From an uncultured Bacteroides sp. (GTDB lineage Bacteria; Bacteroidota; Bacteroidia; Bacteroidales; Bacteroidaceae): 64,000 nucleotides of DNA. The stretch spans positions 4,059,258-4,123,257 of the forward strand of contig NZ_OY782578.1 of assembly GCF_963677945.1 (NCBI RefSeq). The letters run 5' to 3'. Below are positions 10,206 to 19,367 of this stretch, piece after piece; the first letter of the stretch is position 1, and each line of letters opens with the position of its first letter. The notes under the pieces were generated by a model that was not told the DNA's origin, searched no databases, and worked only from the letters and a program-made list of their open reading frames with translations. A program made the translations under genes and the position numbers.

Positions 10206-10234
10206 AAAGGTTAATCATTAAATAGAATAAAAAC

Positions 10235-11569
10235 ATGAAAAAATATAAATCAATTTTATGGTCACTTATTGCTTTGGCTACATTCAGTGCCTGCAATAAT
10301 GAGAATTATTCGGAACCGCCTGTTGAAGGAACCCCGGTTATAACTCTCAAATCGCAGTTAACTTCTGCAATGTTTGGAGATAGTCTAACTTTCAATGCCA
10401 CTGCTACTGATGCTGAATATCCTCTTTCTACTTTGAAAGCCCAGCTATTCTTTGGCACCGACAAAGTATCGGAAACAGTTATTCGCACAAAGCAAAACGG
10501 AGATTATACAGGAAAGATATTTATTCCTTATCTGGCAAATATTCCTAATGGAGCAGCCACATTAAAACTTATTCTTCAGAATACACATTTCGGCACTACC
10601 GTGCAGGATATTTCCTTGCCACTTACACGTCCGGATTATGATCATCTTACTTTGGTAACTGCTGAAGGTAAAGAATATACAATGGCACGCACCGGACTGT
10701 ATCAGTATAAAGCTACTGCCGATTTTCCTCAAAAGGTAAAAGCATATATCAAAGCACCAAAAGCAGGAACTCTCGGAAATGAGATTAACTTCGGATGGGC
10801 TAGCGGAGCTATTACTCAAGGAACCACAAACGCAATTACTTTCTCGAATTCTAATGCCGGAACGTATGATATTACCTTTAACACATTGACCTATGCAGGT
10901 TCTCCATTCATCAAACTGCTTTTTGGTGGTGAAGAGATGACTATGATAGACGATAATAATTATAAGATTGAGAAAAATCTAACTACAGGACAAGTTCTTG
11001 AGGTTGCCGGTATTAGTAATTTCAGTTCATGGTGGATTGATCCTGATTATTTCTCTAAAGATGCTCAGGGTAAACTTACATTTCTGCCAATGAGTGGAAA
11101 ATATCGTATTACTGCCAACTTTAAATATAACTATTTCATTGTAGAGCGTATGACCGGTTCTGACCTTGCAACACTGGCTGATGATGGAAGTGGTGCTGTA
11201 TGGATTATTGGTGAAAAGATTGGTAAACCTTCGCTCTCAAATGAAGTGGGTTGGAATACAGATAAAGCTCTTTGCATGGCTCCTGTTGCCGCCGGTAAGT
11301 ATCAGGTAACTGTTGTTGCAGGTAAGGGTGCTTTGGGTAATGTAGACCCGGATGCAATAAACTTCAAGTTTTTCCATCAAAAAGGCTGGGGAGGTGAATT
11401 TGGTGAAACATCAATAACTTCCAATAGTACAAACCTTGTTGTAATAACCGGAGGTGGAAATCTTAGTTTAGCTACCGACAAGAAACTCACAGTTGGAAAA
11501 ACTTATGTGTTTACACTTGATGTAACAGGTGGAAAAACAGCAGGTGTACTTACAGTGGTTGAAAAATAA
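10235..11569 (+). CDS. Surface glycan-binding-type lipoprotein of the glucan locus
   Basis: A 444-residue lipoprotein with lipobox FSAC (Cys20) and no recognisable catalytic motif. The rest is beta-rich and looks like two or three Ig-like domains: an N-terminal part beginning PVITLKSQLTSAMFGDSLTFNATATD, then two related-looking modules starting near 130 and 310, the last with WIIGEKIG and KFFHQKGWGGEF. Position between GH30 and GH3 equals BT3313, the surface glycan-binding protein of the beta-1,6-glucan system. It likely holds the polysaccharide at the surface. Assignment is by position and architecture rather than clear sequence recognition. Confidence 0.75.
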   Translation: MKKYKSILWSLIALATFSACNNENYSEPPVEGTPVITLKSQLTSAMFGDSLTFNATATDAEYPLSTLKAQLFFGTDKVSETVIRTKQNGDYTGKIFIPYLANIPNGAATLKLILQNTHFGTTVQDISLPLTRPDYDHLTLVTAEGKEYTMARTGLYQYKATADFPQKVKAYIKAPKAGTLGNEINFGWASGAITQGTTNAITFSNSNAGTYDITFNTLTYAGSPFIKLLFGGEEMTMIDDNNYKIEKNLTTGQVLEVAGISNFSSWWIDPDYFSKDAQGKLTFLPMSGKYRITANFKYNYFIVERMTGSDLATLADDGSGAVWIIGEKIGKPSLSNEVGWNTDKALCMAPVAAGKYQVTVVAGKGALGNVDPDAINFKFFHQKGWGGEFGETSITSNSTNLVVITGGGNLSLATDKKLTVGKTYVFTLDVTGGKTAGVLTVVEK

Positions 11570-11607
11570 TATAGAGAATTCTGTGAACTAAAGAAAAAAA
11601 AGAAATA

Positions 11608-13827
11608 ATGAATGGAATAAAACAGCTTATCGTTTTAAGTCTGTCTCTCCTTGCAGCCCCCTCCTTTGCACAGCCGAAGGGGGCTGTTTATTTAGACGAT
11701 AAAAAACCGATTGAAGAAAGAATTGAGGATGCTCTTTCACGCATGACACTGGAAGAGAAAGTAGCTATGTGTCATGCACAGTCAAAGTTTAGCTCGGCAG
11801 GTGTACCACGTTTAGGAATACCTGAGGTGTGGTGTACCGATGGTCCGCACGGTATTCGTGCCGAAGTGTTCTGGGATGAGTGGAATACTGCAGGATGGAC
11901 AAACGATTCTTGCATAGCTTTTCCGGCTCTTACTTGTCTGGCTGCCACATGGAATCCAGAAATGTCTGGACTTTACGGTAAATCTATTGGCGAAGAAGCC
12001 CGTTACCGCAACAAAAATGTGTTATTGGGACCGGGTGTAAACATATACCGCACTCCTCTGAACGGACGTAATTTTGAGTATATGGGAGAAGATCCTTACC
12101 TTTCTTCGGTAATGGTGGTTCCTTATATTCAGGGAGTTCAGAAGAATGGAGTGGCTGCTTGTGTAAAACACTTCGCATTAAACAATCAGGAAGTAGACCG
12201 AGACCACGTTAATGTGAATGTCAGCGACCGTGCCTTGTATGAAATCTATCTGCCGGCCTTTAAAGCTGCTGTTCAGAAAGGTGGAGCCTGGTCTATCATG
12301 GGTTCATACAATAAATACAAAGGGGAACATTGCTGTCACAATCAGTATTTACTCAATGACATTCTTCGTAAAGAATGGGGCTTTGATGGCGTGGTAGTTT
12401 CCGACTGGGGCGGAGTGCATGATACTAAAGAGGCTATTTACAACGGACTGGATATGGAATTTGGAACCTGGACCAACGGACTGAACTGGAGTGCCAGCAA
12501 TGCATACGATAATTACTATCTGGCCATGCCGTTCTTGAAGTTACTCCGCTCGGGCGAAGTAAAAGAAGAAGAGGTGGACAAGAAAGTACGGAACATCCTT
12601 CGGATGATTTTCCGTACTACTATGGACAAAAACCGTCCATTCGGATCGTTTGGAACAGAGGAACATGCTTTGGCAGGACGAAAAATTGCTCAGGAAGGTA
12701 TTGTTTTGCTGCAGAACAACAAGAACGTTTTGCCGGTTGACCTGGCAAAGGTAAAGAGAATTGCCGTTATTGGTGAGAATGCTGTTAAAAGAATGACCGT
12801 CGGAGGTGGAAGCTCTTCCTTGAAAGTTAAATATGAGCAGTCTCCTTTGGCCGGATTAAAACAACGAATCGGATCTCAGGCTGAGATTATCTATGCTCCG
12901 GGATACGAATCACCAGCCGTAGCCGAACAGGATGTGAGAGGTGCCAAAGCGCCCGAACAGAAAATGATAGATGTATCTGGATTAAGAGAAGAAGCCGTTG
13001 CTGCAGCAAAAAATGCGGATATAGTTATCTTCTTTGGTGGACTGAACAAGAATGAACATCAGGATTGTGAAGGAGTAGATCGGAAGGAATATGAGTTGCC
13101 CTATAACCAGAATGAACTGATCAGCGCATTGGCAAAAGCCAATCCTAATCTTGTGGTTGTGCTTATTACAGGCAATGGAGTAGCAATGCCCTGGGCAAAA
13201 GAAGTTCCAGCTATTGTAGAAGGATGGTACAGCGGAACGGAAGCCGGAAATGCCATTGCTTCTGTATTGATGGGCGATGTAAATCCATCAGGAAAGCTGC
13301 CTTTCACCATTCCGGTAAGCCTGAAAGATAACGGTACTACTGTTATGGGCGATTATCCCGGCGATGGCAAGGAACAAACCTATAAAGAGGATATTTTTGT
13401 GGGATACCGTTGGGCTGATAAACAGAAAGCCAAACCATTGTTTAGCTTTGGTCATGGCCTGAGCTATACAACCTTTGCTTATGGAAAAGCAGAAATAGAT
13501 AAATCAAAAATATCTGCAGATGAGCAGCTTACCGTTAGTATAAAAGTTAAAAACACAGGTAAACGTTCCGGTTCCGAAGTCGTTCAACTATACATTAGTG
13601 ATTTAAAATCCTCTCTTCCTCGTCCGGTAAAAGAGCTGAAAGGCTTTAAAAAGATTCAGCTAAATGCAGGCGAAGAGCAAAAGGTTTCATTTACTATATC
13701 TAAAGAAGAGCTAAGCTTCTATGATGATACTAAGCATTCGTGGATAGCTGAACCAGGAATGTTTGAAGCCCTTGTAGGTGCTTCATCTACAGATATCCGA
13801 TCAAAAGTTTCTTTTGAATTGAAGTAA
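11608..13827 (+). CDS. Periplasmic GH3 beta-glucosidase
   Basis: A 739-residue GH3 enzyme with a cleavable signal peptide (ending SFAQ, residue 22) and no lipobox, so probably periplasmic. Order: (alpha/beta)8 domain with the nucleophile Asp266 in VVVSDWGGVHD and the KHFALNNQE substrate-site motif (188-196), alpha/beta sandwich domain, and C-terminal fibronectin-III-like domain beginning after FGHGLSYTTF. It would cleave imported gluco-oligosaccharides to glucose and corresponds to BT3314. It is last in the five-gene cluster. Beta-glucosidase specificity is inferred from the locus; many GH3 enzymes are xylosidases. Confidence 0.9.
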   Translation: MNGIKQLIVLSLSLLAAPSFAQPKGAVYLDDKKPIEERIEDALSRMTLEEKVAMCHAQSKFSSAGVPRLGIPEVWCTDGPHGIRAEVFWDEWNTAGWTNDSCIAFPALTCLAATWNPEMSGLYGKSIGEEARYRNKNVLLGPGVNIYRTPLNGRNFEYMGEDPYLSSVMVVPYIQGVQKNGVAACVKHFALNNQEVDRDHVNVNVSDRALYEIYLPAFKAAVQKGGAWSIMGSYNKYKGEHCCHNQYLLNDILRKEWGFDGVVVSDWGGVHDTKEAIYNGLDMEFGTWTNGLNWSASNAYDNYYLAMPFLKLLRSGEVKEEEVDKKVRNILRMIFRTTMDKNRPFGSFGTEEHALAGRKIAQEGIVLLQNNKNVLPVDLAKVKRIAVIGENAVKRMTVGGGSSSLKVKYEQSPLAGLKQRIGSQAEIIYAPGYESPAVAEQDVRGAKAPEQKMIDVSGLREEAVAAAKNADIVIFFGGLNKNEHQDCEGVDRKEYELPYNQNELISALAKANPNLVVVLITGNGVAMPWAKEVPAIVEGWYSGTEAGNAIASVLMGDVNPSGKLPFTIPVSLKDNGTTVMGDYPGDGKEQTYKEDIFVGYRWADKQKAKPLFSFGHGLSYTTFAYGKAEIDKSKISADEQLTVSIKVKNTGKRSGSEVVQLYISDLKSSLPRPVKELKGFKKIQLNAGEEQKVSFTISKEELSFYDDTKHSWIAEPGMFEALVGASSTDIRSKVSFELK

Positions 13828-13989
13828 TGAGTATTAATGAAAGCAAGCTATAAAGCTGCTTAGAATTGCAGAGAAAAGTAAAATAGCAATAAACCAGTGG
13901 TACTAGCTTATTTCGTAAAAGAGTCAAGGCTATTAGATATTTTTTCAAGAGTACTAAGATTTTCATTCAGGTTAATTTACTTATTTTAA

Positions 13990-14059
13990 GTACAGCTAAA
14001 TTACAAATGGTGTACAGCTTATATAATTAAACCGTACTACTTATTATATTTAGCTATAC
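13990..14059. repeat. 22-bp-period array of GTAC-centred motifs
   Basis: GTAC occurs at 13990, 14012 and 14034 and a one-base variant ATAC at 14056, exactly 22 bp apart. The first two copies share GTACAGCT and the flanks drift toward CTTATAT. Same design as the arrays at 38353 and 47224 but different flanking sequence. Confidence 0.6.
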
Positions 14060-14124
14060 TCTTTATAAATATCATAACCTGAGACGCTTGTTTAAGTTTG
14101 GCCATATATTACTTAAACTATTTT

Positions 14125-14138
14125 GTAGTATATACTAC
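14125..14138. repeat. 14-bp perfect palindrome
   Basis: GTAGTATATACTAC is a perfect palindrome 20 bp before the pullulanase terminator. Function unknown; could be chance in AT-rich DNA. Confidence 0.4.
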
Positions 14139-14158
14139 TCACATAATATGGAATAAAA

Positions 14159-14190
14159 AAATAGGAGACTGTTTTCGCAGTCTCCTATTT
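14159..14190 (-). terminator. Intrinsic terminator of the pullulanase gene
   Basis: 13-bp perfect stem (14159-14171 with 14178-14190, core AGGAGACTG/CAGTCTCCT) and 6-nt loop. On the minus strand the stem runs directly into a T tract. It lies 34 bp after the pullulanase stop. Confidence 0.85.
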
Positions 14191-14223
14191 CTATTTATTA
14201 TTGCAATGATTATTCTAAAAAAA

Positions 14224-16218
14224 CTATTTATGGAATATCAGTGCAGAAAGTCCGGGAACATACACTTCTCCGCCATACATTGTTCCTAAGCCATATTGAT
14301 TAATCATTCCATTCTTACATACAACGGTGTATTTACCCGGTTCAACTGCAAACTTACGGGGAGCTCTGTCTCCATTCAATGCCACATAAATATCATCCCA
14401 GCTATCACCGTTACTATATCCCTTTAAGCGGAAAACAATCAGATTGCTTCCTGCAACCGGAAGGAACTCCATGTTTTTACGGACTAAGTCAGCATTTCCC
14501 ATGTGGAAGGCCGGATGTGCTTTGCGCATGGCAATAAGTCCTTTGTAATAATCAAAAACATCCTTATAAAGCGTCTTATTATTCCAGTTTATTGCATTTA
14601 CAGCATCGGGGCTTTCAAAGCTGTTATGTACCATTTTCTTATCCCTCATAATTTCTTCACCGGCATATATAAACGGTACACCTTGAGAAGTAAAGACAGC
14701 AGTAACAGCTAGTTTATCAATGGCGGCAATAACTGCAGGCGAAGCATCTGGCATAGACGATTTTATACGGTCTACCAAACTCATGTCGTCATGGCAGCTT
14801 ACATAGCTTATCATCTGAGTGGGTTGCAAAGCCCATGGAGCTTTACTGTAATTCACAGAATCATTGAGTATCTGCGGATGCTTGATGGCTCCTACCAAAC
14901 CGAACTTCACACTCATTTCTTTGCGAGAAATACCTGTCATAAAACCACCTTTCTTGTCATCATTGAAAGGTCCACGAAGACCGTCGCGAAGTTCATCACT
15001 AAAGGCAGCAATACGCGGCATCTTAGTAATATTCTCCTTCATAGCCAGTTTTTCTTTTGGCAACTGAGGTTGTTCGGCAGCCCATCCTTCACCGTAAATG
15101 TAGATGCTAGGGTCGACTTTATCAAGAGCAGCACGTATCTGGTTCATGGTTTCAATATCATGAACTCCCATCAAATCGAACCGGAATCCGTCAATATGGT
15201 ATTCAGTAGCCCAATAAACAACCGATTCAATCATGAACTTACGCATCATTCCTCTTTCGGAAGCCGTTTCATTACCACATCCTGAACCGTTTGCCCACTT
15301 ACCATTCTTCTTCATGCGATAGAAATAGCCGGGAGCTGTCAGTTCGAAATTACTGCCTTGCAAACTGGAAGTGTGATTATAAACTACATCCATCACCACA
15401 CGAATGCCGGCTTTGTGCAGACTTTGTACCATCTTTTTAAATTCAACAATACGTACTGCAGGTTGTTTTGGGTTAGTTGAATAAGAACCCTCGGGTACAT
15501 TATAGTTTTGCGGATCGTATCCCCAGTTATATTTATTAGCTTTCAGATTTGATTCATCGATTGATGCAAAATCAAACGATGGCATAAGGTGCACATGGGT
15601 AACACCAAGCTCTTTTAAATGATCTATTCCGGTTGCATCACCAGCCGTGTTCTTTGTTCTTTTCTCCGTTAATGCCAGGAATTTCCCCCGATTCTTTATG
15701 CCCGAAGTAGTATCCACCGAAAAATCACGATGATGCATTTCATACAGAATAATATCGGCGTCACTCTTTAAAGGCGGACGTTGATCGGACGACCATCCTT
15801 GTGGATTGGTATCCGCCAAATCTATAACAGCTGCTCGTTTACCGTTCAGTCCCACAGCTTTTGCCATAATACCTGGAGTTTCTCCCAGCCATTTTTCTTT
15901 GATCTTCACATTAAATGCATAGAACTTACCTTTAAGGTTCTGGTTTACAGAAGCACTCCAAAGACCATCTTCCTTAGGTTCGAGCGTAACCGACTGATAA
16001 GCCGAGCCTTCATCGCCCGAATCAAATAACATTAATTCCACCTGCTCGGCCGTTGGAGACCAAAGCGTAAAGGTTGTCTGAGAAGGTGTGTAAACCATCT
16101 CATTAATAGGTGCTGAAGGAACCGGATATTCATCAAACGATTTATAGGCTCTCTTCTCCGGCGTACAACTCATTGCAAAAATAGCTAATCCCATCAGGAC
16201 AATTGATTTTAACTTCAT
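14224..16218 (-). CDS. Type I pullulanase, GH13 lipoprotein
   Basis: A 664-residue debranching enzyme that hydrolyses alpha-1,6 links in pullulan, glycogen or starch fragments. Signal peptide with lipobox AMSC (Cys18); N-terminal CBM48-type domain (about 40-130); GH13 barrel with the type I pullulanase signature YNWGYDP (230-236), DVVYNH (277-282), GFRFDLMG with nucleophile Asp348, EGWA with acid/base Glu377, and CHDD (475-478); C-terminal beta domain. The lipid anchor places it in an envelope membrane. It stands alone, convergent to the glucan locus, with no SusC/D beside it, so it is not clearly part of a starch locus. Confidence 0.93.
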   Translation of the reverse strand: MKLKSIVLMGLAIFAMSCTPEKRAYKSFDEYPVPSAPINEMVYTPSQTTFTLWSPTAEQVELMLFDSGDEGSAYQSVTLEPKEDGLWSASVNQNLKGKFYAFNVKIKEKWLGETPGIMAKAVGLNGKRAAVIDLADTNPQGWSSDQRPPLKSDADIILYEMHHRDFSVDTTSGIKNRGKFLALTEKRTKNTAGDATGIDHLKELGVTHVHLMPSFDFASIDESNLKANKYNWGYDPQNYNVPEGSYSTNPKQPAVRIVEFKKMVQSLHKAGIRVVMDVVYNHTSSLQGSNFELTAPGYFYRMKKNGKWANGSGCGNETASERGMMRKFMIESVVYWATEYHIDGFRFDLMGVHDIETMNQIRAALDKVDPSIYIYGEGWAAEQPQLPKEKLAMKENITKMPRIAAFSDELRDGLRGPFNDDKKGGFMTGISRKEMSVKFGLVGAIKHPQILNDSVNYSKAPWALQPTQMISYVSCHDDMSLVDRIKSSMPDASPAVIAAIDKLAVTAVFTSQGVPFIYAGEEIMRDKKMVHNSFESPDAVNAINWNNKTLYKDVFDYYKGLIAMRKAHPAFHMGNADLVRKNMEFLPVAGSNLIVFRLKGYSNGDSWDDIYVALNGDRAPRKFAVEPGKYTVVCKNGMINQYGLGTMYGGEVYVPGLSALIFHK

Positions 16219-16247
16219 AATGGTTGTTTTTATAAATATCTCACTCT

Positions 16248-16814
16248 TTATTTTACTCTGTCCGGATTCTTACTAATAAAATCCTTCCAGCCATGATAAG
16301 CATTATCCAGTTGCGGACGGCCGGATTGTAGAAAATGACAATAAGCTGCTCCCAGTGCATCCGTAGCATCCATCTGAGGAAGCATGCTTTCTTTTGGAAT
16401 TTTAAGCATTCGTTGCAACATATCCGCTACCTGCTCTTTACTGGCTTTACCGTTTCCGGTAATAGCCATCTTGATCTTAAGCGGAGCATATTCGGCTATA
16501 GGAATATCCCTGCCAAGAGCTGCAGCCATAGCAACACCTTGCGCACGTCCCAGTTTTAGCATAGACTGCACATTTTTACCAAAGAAAGGAGCTTCAATTG
16601 CCAATTCATCCGGCAAGAAAGCATCAATAATACCTATTACACGCTCATAGATATGCCCCAATTTAAGATAATGATTTTTGTACTTCCGAAGATCAATTAT
16701 TCCCATGGCAATCATCTCCGGTTTTGTGCCAACTACTTTCAGCACGCCATATCCCATCAGATTGGTACCCGGGTCGATTCCTAGAATAATCTTTTCTTTA
16801 ACCGGTTTAATCAT
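16248..16814 (-). CDS. ruvC: Holliday junction endodeoxyribonuclease RuvC
   Basis: A 188-residue RuvC resolvase, the usual size. It cuts Holliday junctions produced in recombination together with RuvAB. The acidic catalytic residues are visible as Asp14 (LGIDPGT), Glu74 ([11 protein letters not shown]), and Asp149 and Asp152 ([13 protein letters not shown]). The gene overlaps the upstream DUF4286 gene by 4 bp (ATGA), implying translational coupling, an arrangement common in Bacteroidales. Confidence 0.97.
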   Translation of the reverse strand: MIKPVKEKIILGIDPGTNLMGYGVLKVVGTKPEMIAMGIIDLRKYKNHYLKLGHIYERVIGIIDAFLPDELAIEAPFFGKNVQSMLKLGRAQGVAMAAALGRDIPIAEYAPLKIKMAITGNGKASKEQVADMLQRMLKIPKESMLPQMDATDALGAAYCHFLQSGRPQLDNAYHGWKDFISKNPDRVK

Positions 16815-17122
16815 TCCATTACCTCCAGTAATGTGGGGAATCCCACGACTTTATTTCCGAACATTTTTGTTAGTTCGTCATTTAGTTGGATTCCTATTTC
16901 CGTATGCCAGCGATGCAGCAAAGCACTACTTTCTACTTCCCATTGCAGAGAAAAGCATTCTGTTGTTTCGTCACGATGACTCAGCACTCGCAGTAACCTA
17001 TGATTCTTTAAAATTCCATTCTTCTCGGTTTCAGGAACATAAACCTCGTTTATCCAGATAAGAAAGTTACTTAAAACTTCTTCGTCAATATTGTAAGTTG
17101 TATTATAAACTAGCATATTCAA
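16811..17122 (-). CDS. DUF4286 family protein
   Basis: Small cytosolic protein of 103 residues, [16 protein letters not shown] at the N-terminus, with the [13 protein letters not shown] segment typical of DUF4286. No signal peptide or membrane segment. Predicted alpha/beta fold resembling small ferredoxin-like proteins. Function unknown. It is first in a two-gene unit with ruvC, overlapping it by 4 bp, and has a good -7 box just upstream. Confidence 0.85.
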   Translation of the reverse strand: MNMLVYNTTYNIDEEVLSNFLIWINEVYVPETEKNGILKNHRLLRVLSHRDETTECFSLQWEVESSALLHRWHTEIGIQLNDELTKMFGNKVVGFPTLLEVME

Positions 17123-17135
17123 AAAATTGTTTTGG

Positions 17136-17143
17136 CAAAGATA
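17136..17143 (-). promoter_or_regulatory. -7 box for DUF4286-ruvC
   Basis: Minus strand TATCTTTG, a TAnnTTTG match, 13 bp upstream of the DUF4286 start. Confidence 0.6.
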
Positions 17144-17188
17144 GTTTATAATTCGAAATATATATCTATATTCACGCCGTAATTATAT

Positions 17189-17262
17189 GGGGTATTAGCT
17201 CATCTGGCTAGAGTGCGACACTGGCAGTGTCGAGGTGATCGGTTCGAGTCCGATATGCTCCA
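17189..17262 (+). tRNA. tRNA-Ala (anticodon GGC)
   Basis: A 74-nt cloverleaf folds cleanly: acceptor GGGGTAT/ATGCTCC, D-arm GCTC/GAGT, anticodon stem CGACA/TGTCG around loop CTGGCAG, T-arm ATCGG/CCGAT with loop TTCGAGT. The anticodon is GGC (reads GCC, GCU). The acceptor contains the G3-U70 wobble that marks alanine tRNAs. CCA is not encoded. The 3' end is 12 bp from the stop of a convergent LRR gene, with no terminator hairpin seen between them. Confidence 0.95.
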
Positions 17263-17274
17263 CAAAAAAGGATA

Positions 17275-18909
17275 CTACACCAACTGTACATCCAAATCCT
17301 TCACAAAGAGAACAGATAAAGTGGCAGAACTATTAACCGAATTGGTCTTAAAGTTGCCATTTTGCAATAATCCGGTAACATCTTTATCATTAAAAATAAC
17401 TTTTCCAATATGATAACCCTTTTTGGGTGAGATATTAAAAGTAAGCACTTCACCTGCAGGAACTGTTATTGCTTGTCCACTCAATAGAGTATTATTTTCG
17501 CAGAGAACAACTCCCCCCACATTCTTTTTGACAATTAAAACGTACTCGCTCTCTATTCTTTGTTCTGCTACTTCTGAAAATTGACCCCACACTTTATTTG
17601 TCATATAAGCTGTAGATGAATTCTCAGGCACAATTAGTTTGCAACTTTTTCTATCTATACCTTCCCAAACATTATCCAATATAGTCTGTGGAACCGAGTT
17701 GAAATTTTTAATCTCGGATATGGAGCAGCAATTCTTAAAAGCAAATGAGTTTATTTTTGTACTTTTAGCAGGAAGAGTGATTTTCGTAAAACATGTACAA
17801 TCAGCAAATGCTTCTTTACCTATGGTAGTTAGCGTAGACGGGAAATTAAGTTGTTTCAAACCTCTGCAATTTTTAAAGGCGCAATTTCCTATTGAAACCA
17901 ATGACAATGGAAGATCAATATTCAACAACTTTTTATTAATAAAGAGAGAATCTGGTATAGTCAGCATCTTAGCCGCACTTAAATTAATAGAAATCAAATT
18001 GGGCATATGAGATTTTATCACATGAAAATCATTCTTATCTAGCTTTCCTTCCAGAATAAGAGAATTTACCTTATTAAGAACAATGCCCGCAGCAAATATT
18101 TCAGAAGCCAGTGTACCGGCTTTTTCAATATTTAAATGAAGCGTATTGCCATCACCTTCAACAATTGCTTTATTCTTCCAATAAAAAGCTGACTGATAAC
18201 GGTCTCCGGTTCCATTCGGAACATATATTGCAACCACTCTTTTATCTAAGGAACCTGAGCGCATAATCGGAGGAGTAGTGGCCTTTATTTTACAGGTTGA
18301 GGCACTACAACCATAAAACGTATCATCACCTAACATAGAAAGAGATTTAGGAAGATTGATATTAGTCAGACTGGAGCAACCATAAAAGGCACAATCACCT
18401 ATGCTTGAAAGCACATCAGGAAAAACCACGTCAGTTAAATTAACGCAACCATCAAAAGCATAATTACCAATATTCTTCAGAGTTGAAGGAAACGTTACCT
18501 TAGTTAATGACGTACATCCTGAAAAAGCACTAAACTCAATTGAAGTTATGGTGAATGGTAATTTTATTGATTTAAGGGAAGTTTTCCCTCTAAAATTTCC
18601 ATCATTACTACTAAAAGCATATCCAGGAATAACATTTGCATTATAATCAAGACTATTAGAAATAACAGTGGTAGCCTCAAGATCAATGTTTGCAAGCGCA
18701 GGCATGCAATCTCTCATTGCTTCAAAGTCTTTTTGGTCTATTTTACCAACCAAAGTTAAATTAGTTACAGCTTTTAATTCTTCAGGAGTAAGTAGACTAC
18801 TCAATTTCCCCGGCGTAGCTATATAAACTGTTTTATTTACTTGTGCGCCAAGTGGTAACACAAAAATTATTTGCAATAAAACAGCAAATAAGTATTTCAA
18901 ATTAATCAT
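17275..18909 (-). CDS. Secreted BspA-type leucine-rich repeat protein
   Basis: A 544-residue protein with signal peptide (ending PLGAQ, about 23) and two blocks of LRR_5/BspA-type repeats: about 110-205 (units such as AFSGCTSLTKVTFPSTLKNI) and about 310-405, separated by a linker. A short beta-rich C-terminal domain (from about 450) follows, of the kind found at the end of surface LRR proteins. BspA-like proteins are surface adhesins or ligand binders; here no lipobox or sorting signal is apparent. Repeats and position between a tRNA and degraded sequence suggest a strain-variable gene. Specific ligand unknown. Confidence 0.85.
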   Translation of the reverse strand: MINLKYLFAVLLQIIFVLPLGAQVNKTVYIATPGKLSSLLTPEELKAVTNLTLVGKIDQKDFEAMRDCMPALANIDLEATTVISNSLDYNANVIPGYAFSSNDGNFRGKTSLKSIKLPFTITSIEFSAFSGCTSLTKVTFPSTLKNIGNYAFDGCVNLTDVVFPDVLSSIGDCAFYGCSSLTNINLPKSLSMLGDDTFYGCSASTCKIKATTPPIMRSGSLDKRVVAIYVPNGTGDRYQSAFYWKNKAIVEGDGNTLHLNIEKAGTLASEIFAAGIVLNKVNSLILEGKLDKNDFHVIKSHMPNLISINLSAAKMLTIPDSLFINKKLLNIDLPLSLVSIGNCAFKNCRGLKQLNFPSTLTTIGKEAFADCTCFTKITLPAKSTKINSFAFKNCCSISEIKNFNSVPQTILDNVWEGIDRKSCKLIVPENSSTAYMTNKVWGQFSEVAEQRIESEYVLIVKKNVGGVVLCENNTLLSGQAITVPAGEVLTFNISPKKGYHIGKVIFNDKDVTGLLQNGNFKTNSVNSSATLSVLFVKDLDVQLV

Positions 18910-19367
18910 CTTATTATATTCAATATTTCCTTTTCACTTCAAATAATTTGCAAAATTAATTCATTTGAATGAATAAAAGAAATATTCTTAATCCATTTAC
19001 TTAAAAAAGATAGACAAATTTACCAACAAAGCAAGAACAATATTTAAAATACAATCTATTTAAAGAAAGAAAACATCATAAAACTTCAATTTAAACAACT
19101 GATAAACTGAATATTAAAAATATAAATATATAAGAAAAAGAACAAATAGCCTGATATATAAAAGTATACTATAAATTATCATATCAATTTCTATTTATAT
19201 AATCATTCAATATAACATATAATTAAATAACATTTAAGTTATTAATATGTAATTTATAAATTAAAAAAGCACCTTTCTAAATACATACATTTATACTTAA
19301 ACAAAATAAGTTACAAAAATAAATCATTTTATTTACTAAATTATAAATCAAGCTATTACAGCATTAT
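18910..19367. other. Very AT-rich intergenic region
   Basis: About 460 bp with long A/T runs, upstream of the LRR gene and downstream of the GH3 fragment. Apart from a -7-like box (18951-18958) I see no gene, hairpin or repeat. Confidence 0.6.
18951..18958 (-). promoter_or_regulatory. -7 box for the LRR gene
   Basis: Minus strand TAATTTTG, TAnnTTTG match, 42 bp upstream of the LRR protein start. The surrounding AT richness lowers its weight. Confidence 0.4.

Larger units (their letters stand above)
13828..14223. other. Intergenic region between convergent GH3 and pullulanase genes
   Basis: About 400 bp without a gene. It holds a GTAC-centred periodic array (13990-14059), a 14-bp palindrome (14125-14138) and the minus-strand terminator at 14159-14190. 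No promoter-like box was noted. Confidence 0.7.

Noticed and set aside
14791-15285. 164-codon ORF opposite the pullulanase
   Set aside because: It lies antisense within a well-supported GH13 gene and has no domain or promoter; a shadow frame.
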